Assembly: GCF_030363035.1 (NCBI RefSeq)
Contig: NZ_JAUCMN010000010.1
Location: 1 to 64,000, forward strand
Direction: 5' to 3'
DNA: 64,000 nucleotides
DNA from: Curtobacterium caseinilyticum
Lineage (GTDB): Bacteria > Actinomycetota > Actinomycetes > Actinomycetales > Microbacteriaceae
Made by a program: the position numbers and the translations under genes. Below are positions 59,100 to 64,000 of this stretch, in pieces. Position 1 is the first letter of the stretch. Every line of letters starts with the position of its first letter. Below the pieces are notes generated by a model. That model worked only from the letters and a program-made list of their open reading frames with translations, was not told where the DNA came from and did not search any database.

Positions 59100-60256
59100 C
59101 GCGCACCTCCGGCTGCGACGCTGCGGTATGCGTCGGCGTGCACGGCGGCGGTCGCGTCCCACGTGAACCGTCCCGCGCGCTCGAGCGCCGCACGACGGTG
59201 GGCGGCCACGCGGTCCGGGTCGTCGAGGAGCGCCGCGAGCGTCGTGGCGAGGGCCTCGGCGTCGGGCTCGGTGTAGACCGCGGCGTCGCCGCCGACCTCG
59301 GGGAGCGACAGTCGTCGGGTGGTGACGACGCACGCGCCGGTGGCCATCGCCTCGAGCACCGGCAGGCCGAACCCCTCACCCAGCGACGGGTACACGACGA
59401 AGGACGCCCCGCCGAGGAAGCCCGACAGGTCCTCGAGCGGCAGGTAGCCCGCCTCGACCACGTGGTCCGCGTCCTGCAGCGCGTCGAGCCGGGCGACGGC
59501 GTCCTCGTCCCAGCCCCGCGCGCCGGAGAGCACGAGCCAGGGCGTGGGGGAGCCGGTGGCCCCACGGGCCGCCCGCACGGCGGCGTACGCGTCGAGGAGG
59601 GCGGGGACGTTCTTCCGCGGTTCGATCGTGCCGAGGAACGCGATCCACTCGGCGTCCTCGGGCAGGCCGGCGGCGATGCGGGCGTCCTCGACCTCGGCCA
59701 CGGCGGGCTCGTGGAACCGGTCGCGGTCGACCCCGAGCGGAGCGACCCGGACGTCGGCCCGGATGCCGGGGACGACCCGGGCGGCCTCGGTCGCGGTGGC
59801 CGCGCTCGGCAAGACGACGACCGGCCGGCTGCGGAGCGACCGACGGCTCCACCAGGTGAAGAAGGTCCGCTTCAGCCGCGAGTGCCACTCCGGGTTCGAG
59901 AAGAACGTCGCGTCGTGCAGGGTCACGACCGAAGCACCGCGCCAGGCGAACGGGAACGTGTAGTGCGGGGAGTGCAGGACGTCGGCACCGAGTCGGCGGG
60001 CGAGCGCGGGGAGCCCGGTCTGCTCCCACGCGAACCGGAGCGGCACGGAGTCGGTCCAGGCGGGGGCGCGGTGCACGGTGACGTCCGGGGCGACCGCGGA
60101 GAAGTGGTCCGCGTGGACCGGTCGGACCACCAGGTGCACGTCGAGGCCGGGGTCGCTCGCGACGAGGTGCGAGACGACGCCCTCGACGTACCGGCCGACG
60201 CCGCCGAGGTCGCGCGGCACCGCGGTCCCGTCGATCAGGACGGAGAGTTGCGGCAC
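59096..60256 (-). CDS. GT4 glycosyltransferase
   Basis: A 386-residue GT-B enzyme. VPRDLGGVGRYVEGVVSHL, LHSPHYTFPFAWRG and VTLHDATFFSNPEWH are in the first lobe; FLGTIEPRKNVPALL and VYPSLGEGFGLPVLEAMATGACVVT (donor-site acids) are in the second. Family and context suggest a mannosyl or rhamnosyl transferase on the lipid-linked repeat unit. GTG 60256 has an AAGGA ribosome site. It is separated from the upstream GT2 gene by 59 bp and overlaps the WbbL-like start. Confidence 0.88.
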   Translation of the reverse strand: MPQLSVLIDGTAVPRDLGGVGRYVEGVVSHLVASDPGLDVHLVVRPVHADHFSAVAPDVTVHRAPAWTDSVPLRFAWEQTGLPALARRLGADVLHSPHYTFPFAWRGASVVTLHDATFFSNPEWHSRLKRTFFTWWSRRSLRSRPVVVLPSAATATEAARVVPGIRADVRVAPLGVDRDRFHEPAVAEVEDARIAAGLPEDAEWIAFLGTIEPRKNVPALLDAYAAVRAARGATGSPTPWLVLSGARGWDEDAVARLDALQDADHVVEAGYLPLEDLSGFLGGASFVVYPSLGEGFGLPVLEAMATGACVVTTRRLSLPEVGGDAAVYTEPDAEALATTLAALLDDPDRVAAHRRAALERAGRFTWDATAAVHADAYRSVAAGGAR

Positions 60257-60315
60257 GCGTGGATCCTTCCGGCCGGGGCCGTCGACGGGGGAGCCACCAG
60301 GATAGCCGGGCGCGC

Positions 60316-61350
60316 TCACGTGCTCGGGTCCACCGCGCGGCGGGGCACCGAGGCGCGGCGTGTCTCGTGGCGGCGACGGACGAGGTGCCGGGGGAGGTGT
60401 CCGAGGACGTCGGCCAGCGCTGCGGCGACGAGCCGTGCCTCCCGACCGTCCCCCGCGAGCCCGCAGCGGACGATGCGCCCGACGGTGCGGACGGTGGCAC
60501 GCACCACCGTGCCCCACGGCGCGTGCCAGAGGGCGACGACCAGGCGGTTCCGCGCGTTCCGGCGCACGAACAGGGCGCTGGCCACGCCGGACGAGGCGGA
60601 GTGGTCGTGCCGCACGACGGCGCCGGCGGCGTACTGCACCCGCCAGCCGCGGCGGCGGAGCCGCCAGGCGAGCTCGGTGTCCTCGTAGTACATGAAGAGC
60701 GACTCGTCGAGCAGGCCGACGTCGTCGAGCGCGGTCCGGCGGAACGCCGCGGCGCCGCCGGATGCACCGAAGACGTCGACGGACGCGACCCGCTCGACCG
60801 GTGCCAGCCAGTCGCGGTCGGCACCGTTGCCGTCGCGGTCGATCACGACCCCGGTCGAGTTGAGCCGCTCCTCGCCGTCGGCCGACGGCGTCCACGCGCG
60901 TCCCGCGTGGTCGCGGAGCACCCGGGCCCCCGGCGTCGGCGCGGCTCCGGTCGGGAGGCTCGTCCAGCGTCCGGCGAGCACGATGCGGCCCGTCACCGCG
61001 GCGACGTCCGGCGGTGCGGCAGCCAGGTGGTCGCGCAGCGCGGCGACGAAGCCGGGGGCGGGCACCGCGTCGTTGTTGAGCAGCACGACGACGTCGGTGT
61101 CGGCCCGGCGGACGCCGGCGTTCGCCCCGACGGCGAACCCGCCGTTGCGGGGCAGGGCCACGACGGTGGCCTCCGGCAGTGCGTCGCGCAGCACGGCGAG
61201 CGAGTCGTCGGTCGACCCGTTGTCCACGACGACGACGCGGTCGGCCGTGCCGTCGTCGAGCACGGCCCGGGCAGCGCGGACGGTCAGGTCCGCCCGCTCC
61301 CAGTTGACGATGACGACCCCGGTGGTCGGGGGCGTGCCGCTCCCGGTCAG
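60316..61350 (-). CDS. GT2 glycosyltransferase, probable CTG start
   Basis: A 344-residue GT-A enzyme: GVVIVNWERADLTVRAARAV, VVDNGSTDDSLAVL, RNGGFAVGANAGVRRA, LLNNDAVPAPGF (DxD-like), FGASGGAAAFRRTAL and LDESLFMYYEDTELAWRLRR. The family adds rhamnose or similar sugars. No ATG, GTG or TTG lies near the ABC stop. CTG 61350 overlaps that stop as CTGA and has GAGGAG 5 nt before it, so a CTG start is preferred; the next option is GTG 61428, which would overlap the Wzt gene by 82 bp. Confidence 0.82.
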   Translation of the reverse strand: MTGSGTPPTTGVVIVNWERADLTVRAARAVLDDGTADRVVVVDNGSTDDSLAVLRDALPEATVVALPRNGGFAVGANAGVRRADTDVVVLLNNDAVPAPGFVAALRDHLAAAPPDVAAVTGRIVLAGRWTSLPTGAAPTPGARVLRDHAGRAWTPSADGEERLNSTGVVIDRDGNGADRDWLAPVERVASVDVFGASGGAAAFRRTALDDVGLLDESLFMYYEDTELAWRLRRRGWRVQYAAGAVVRHDHSASSGVASALFVRRNARNRLVVALWHAPWGTVVRATVRTVGRIVRCGLAGDGREARLVAAALADVLGHLPRHLVRRRHETRRASVPRRAVDPST

Positions 61351-62576
61351 TCGAGCTCCTCGATCGAGGGCTTCGCGTAGACCGTGCCGACGGCGTCGCC
61401 GAACGAGGGGACCTCGAACGAGTCGCACTCCGGCAGGTCGTGCAGGTGCCGGCCGGCCGAGTCCATCATCGACACGTTGATGAAGTACTTGCCGGTGCCG
61501 AAGTTCGTGTCGGCGATGCGGAGGCGCAGCTTGCGGCGGCCGTGCAGGGGCTCGAGGTGGATGCCCATGATGCCGGTCGTCGTGCCGTAGACCACCTGAC
61601 CGCCGGTGTTGTTGATCTGCACCGCGGCCTCCCAGTCGGCGACGCCGTCCAGGTGCTCGAACTCCATGTCCACGACGAGGTCGTCGCCCGGTGTGACGCC
61701 GTCGCGCGGTCCCTTGCCGTCCGCCTGCACCGAGGCGCCGAGCACCGTGCCACGGCCGACCGCGACGTCGGCGCTCAGCTCGCCCGCGCGGCGCTCCTCG
61801 AGCACGTCGCGGAACAGGCTGACCGCGGCGATCGGGTCGCCGTCGTGCAGGACCTTGCCCTTGTTGAGCAGGACCACGCGGTCGCACATCTCCTGCACCT
61901 GGCTGAGCGAGTGCGTGACGATGATGATCGTCTTGCCCTGCTCCTGGAACGACCGGATGCGGTCGAGGCACTTGCGCTGGAACGCCTCGTCGCCGACCGC
62001 CAGGACCTCGTCGACGAGGAGCACGTCAGGGTCGGTGTGCACGGCGACCGCGAAGGCGAGCCGCACGTACATGCCCGACGAGTAGAACTTCACCTGGGTG
62101 TCGATGAAGTCACCGATGCCGGAGAACGCCAGGATGTCGTCGAAGCGCTCCTCGGTCTCCGCGCGGCTCAGCCCGAGCAGGCTCGCGTTGAGGAAGACGT
62201 TCTCGCGGCCGGACAGGTCCGGGTGGAAGCCGGCGCCGAGCTCGAGCAGCGCGGCGAGGCGTCCGCGGCGGGACACCGTGCCGGACGTCGGCTGGATGAT
62301 GCCGCCGATCGCCTTGAGCAGGGTCGACTTGCCGGAGCCGTTCTGGCCGATGAGCCCGACCGTGGAGCCGGCCTGGATGGTCGTCGTGACGCCGTCCAAC
62401 GCCCAGAAGTCCTGGCGGTGCTTCCGTCCGGCGCGGCCGAGGGTGACGATGCGCTCGCGGATCGTGTTGTCCTTGCGGACGGTGAAGCGCTTGCGGACCT
62501 GGTCGATGACGATGACGTCGGGGCGCTCGGCGTCCGGGGTCGGGGTGCCGGACGCGGTGGGGATGCTGATGGCCAT
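61347..62576 (-). CDS. wzt: Polysaccharide ABC transporter ATP-binding protein (Wzt) with C-terminal sugar-binding domain
   Basis: A 409-residue ATPase that exports a lipid-linked polymer. Walker A is GQNGSGKST, the signature lies in LSGRENVFLN and Walker B is VLLVDEVLAVGD with FQRKCLDRI. The C-terminal ~140 residues form a Wzt_C-type beta domain (INNTGGQVVYGTTTGIM, GTGKYFINVSMMD) that in O-antigen systems recognises the glycan end. It is 2 bp from the permease gene and overlaps the GT2 start. Confidence 0.93.
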   Translation of the reverse strand: MAISIPTASGTPTPDAERPDVIVIDQVRKRFTVRKDNTIRERIVTLGRAGRKHRQDFWALDGVTTTIQAGSTVGLIGQNGSGKSTLLKAIGGIIQPTSGTVSRRGRLAALLELGAGFHPDLSGRENVFLNASLLGLSRAETEERFDDILAFSGIGDFIDTQVKFYSSGMYVRLAFAVAVHTDPDVLLVDEVLAVGDEAFQRKCLDRIRSFQEQGKTIIIVTHSLSQVQEMCDRVVLLNKGKVLHDGDPIAAVSLFRDVLEERRAGELSADVAVGRGTVLGASVQADGKGPRDGVTPGDDLVVDMEFEHLDGVADWEAAVQINNTGGQVVYGTTTGIMGIHLEPLHGRRKLRLRIADTNFGTGKYFINVSMMDSAGRHLHDLPECDSFEVPSFGDAVGTVYAKPSIEELD

Positions 62577-62578
62577 GA

Positions 62579-63481
62579 CTAGAGCTCCTGCGCGAAGTTG
62601 CCCTGCAGGCGGGAGAAGACGCGCTGCGCCCCGATGAGCAGGAACAGCCCGATCACGAAGGCGACGAGCAGCCGCAGCATCAGGTGTGACGGGTAGGTGA
62701 CGTCGGCCGGGTCGTGCAGCCAGATCGCGTTCTGCATGCCGAGCACGGACAGGGTCAGCGGGTTGTTCGTGTAGACCGCGAGCAGCCAGTCGACCTTGAG
62801 CCGCTGGATCACCATCGAGTACGAGTACACGATCGGCGACGCCCAGAGCAGCACCATCAGGCCGACGTCGATGACGAACTGCACGTCGCGCAGGTAGACG
62901 TTGAGCGCCGCGAGCACGAGACCGATCGCCGCACCGTAGACCAGGATCACCAGCAGCGAGGGGATCAGGTAGACGAGTCCGGCGTGCCAGGGGAACACCC
63001 CGATCACCAGGGTCGCGACGATGAGGATGCCGAACTGGATCGTGTAGTTGACCAGGGCGGCGCCGACGCTCGCGAGCGGGAAGACCTCACGCGGGACGTA
63101 GACCTTCTTGATGAGGCCGGAGTTGCCGACGATCGAGCCCGTCGAACCGGCCACGATCTCACTGAACAGCGTGTAGGCGCTCAGGCCGGTGAAGACGTAG
63201 ATCGCGAAGTTGTCGATGCCCTTGGCCGCACCGAGGATCTGGCCCATCACGAAGTAGTAGATGAGGAGCTGCGTGAGCGGACGCACCAGCGTCCAGACGA
63301 ACCCGAGCGCCGAGTCCTTGTACCGCGCCTTGAGGTCACGGCGGATGAGCATCCCGAGCATCTCGCGCTGCCGGAAGACGTCGCGGAGTTCACGCCAGGT
63401 GCCACGGAAGGCGCTCGTCGGAGCGCCGACCACGACGAGGGGCTCCTTCGCGAGCGCCGCCATACGGGCTTGATCGACCAT
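62579..63481 (-). CDS. wzm: Polysaccharide ABC transporter permease (Wzm/TagG type)
   Basis: A 300-residue ABC-2 permease with six membrane helices. The amphipathic N-terminus DVFRQREMLGMLIRRDLKARYKDSALGFVWTLVRPL (in parts) is a family hallmark; then VPREVFPLASVG and LRDVQFVIDVGLMVLLWASPIVYS. ATG 63481 gives a normal N-terminus with a GAAGAGA site; a longer frame upstream lacks support. A TATGCT hexamer 33 nt upstream would drive wzm-wzt-GT2 as one operon on the minus strand. Confidence 0.92.
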   Translation of the reverse strand: MVDQARMAALAKEPLVVVGAPTSAFRGTWRELRDVFRQREMLGMLIRRDLKARYKDSALGFVWTLVRPLTQLLIYYFVMGQILGAAKGIDNFAIYVFTGLSAYTLFSEIVAGSTGSIVGNSGLIKKVYVPREVFPLASVGAALVNYTIQFGILIVATLVIGVFPWHAGLVYLIPSLLVILVYGAAIGLVLAALNVYLRDVQFVIDVGLMVLLWASPIVYSYSMVIQRLKVDWLLAVYTNNPLTLSVLGMQNAIWLHDPADVTYPSHLMLRLLVAFVIGLFLLIGAQRVFSRLQGNFAQEL

Positions 63482-63514
63482 TCGTCTCTTCGTTCGTGGG
63501 GGCAGGACCGGAAC

Positions 63515-63520
63515 AGCATA
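63515..63520 (-). promoter_or_regulatory. -10 element TATGCT of wzm-wzt
   Basis: TATGCT on the minus strand lies 33 nt before ATG 63481, with a leader containing the ribosome site. Confidence 0.45.
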
Positions 63521-63697
63521 CTCACCGGGCCTCTGCGGGCCGCTGGCCGACCGGCGTCCGACCCCGGCCGTGCACGACACGTGCCGTGCACCCCGACCGG
63601 GGGTGAATGTTGCTCGATCCAACCCTCGACCTTGAGTTTGGGGTTACCGTTGTCGCAACCCGGACCCTTGTCAACATCCACAGGACGGCCCGTCAGC

Positions 63698-64000
63698 ATG
63701 CAGCTTGCTCCACGGCCGATCGCTGCGCTTGCGGTGGTCGGCGTTCTCACGTTCCTGACGGCGGGTTGCTCCGCCGGCCAGGACGACCCGGATCCCTCCG
63801 TCTCCCCGACCCGGACCGCCTCGGCGTCCGCGTCCGCCACACCGACGACCGCGCCCACCCCGACCGCCACCGCCACGACCCCGGCGACGGCCCCCACCAG
63901 CGGGACCGGCGGCGCGACGGACGACGGCGGCGACGACACCCCCGGCGCGTTCCCCGGCACCGGTCAGACCACCCAACCGGACACCGACCCCGGCGAGTAC
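63698..64000 (+). CDS. Lipoprotein, truncated by the window edge
   Basis: The first 101 codons of a lipoprotein gene continue beyond the window. The signal peptide MQLAPRPIAALAVVG with lipobox LTAGC precedes a long Ser/Thr/Ala/Pro-rich low-complexity spacer (residues 27-75) and a Gly/Asp-rich segment. The folded domain is not visible, so no function can be given. It is divergent from the Wzm gene, with a 216-bp gap. Confidence 0.75.
   Translation, partial: MQLAPRPIAALAVVGVLTFLTAGCSAGQDDPDPSVSPTRTASASASATPTTAPTPTATATTPATAPTSGTGGATDDGGDDTPGAFPGTGQTTQPDTDPGEY

Noticed and set aside
1..64000. CRISPR array, tRNA, rRNA, prophage or IS transposase
   Set aside because: No evenly spaced direct repeats, cloverleaf, rRNA segment, DDE transposase, integrase or phage structural gene was recognised.

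Overview
The window is about 72% G+C, is densely packed on both strands, and uses many GTG starts, GTGA/ATGA stop-start overlaps and leaderless TANNNT promoters. This points to a high-GC actinobacterium. Paired DUF805 proteins, the gene content and a rhamnose/Wzm-Wzt envelope locus fit Microbacteriaceae, most like Curtobacterium; this placement is inference, since no rRNA is present. The first ~90 bases contain opposed C and G homopolymers and look like a contig edge.

The left part (1-8 kb) has an oxidoreductase, two DUF805 membrane proteins, a TNT-like (NAD glycohydrolase family) protein, the sdhCDAB operon (minus strand) and a GT4 mannosyltransferase, divergent from a GDP-mannose pyrophosphorylase gene (8.2-9.3 kb). 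An accessory island at 9.4-12.4 kb encodes a WXG/DUF1023-type hydrolase followed by two paralogous lipoproteins.

From 12.6 to 24.4 kb runs a nucleoside uptake and salvage block: BMP lipoprotein, ABC ATPase, two permeases, cytidine deaminase, thymidine phosphorylase, adenosine deaminase, PTS IIA and IIB without IIC, purine nucleoside phosphorylase and a phosphopentomutase-like enzyme. A PDDEXK-like gene enclosed by two 54-bp inverted hairpin repeats follows (24.46-25.66 kb).

From 25.7 to 45 kb lies acyl-CoA carboxylase (biotin carboxylase/BCCP, beta and epsilon subunits), maf, a TrmA-like methyltransferase, a three-gene two-component system, birA, a PH-domain protein, UDP-glucose dehydrogenase, a DUF2142 protein, gtrA, purK, a GH6 cellulase, a glycosyltransferase and purE. 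As I recall it, much of this order (sdh, cdd-deoA-add, deoD-pmm; accA3-maf-accE-accD5-birA-PH-gtrA-purK-purE) parallels Mycobacterium tuberculosis, so the hydrolase/lipoprotein island, the nuclease-like cassette and the GH6/GT pair stand out as insertions.

From 45.2 to 63.5 kb is a surface-polysaccharide locus: rmlB, rmlD, rmlC and rmlA for dTDP-L-rhamnose, GT2 and GT4 glycosyltransferases, YfhO-like and flippase-like membrane proteins, and the Wzm/Wzt exporter. The window ends in a lipoprotein gene cut by the edge.

Three structural themes cut across the genes: a dispersed palindrome family built on GACGGACGGGAGGC (one copy inside maf), many leaderless promoters with a -10 hexamer 6-7 nt before the start codon, and in-frame coding microsatellites.
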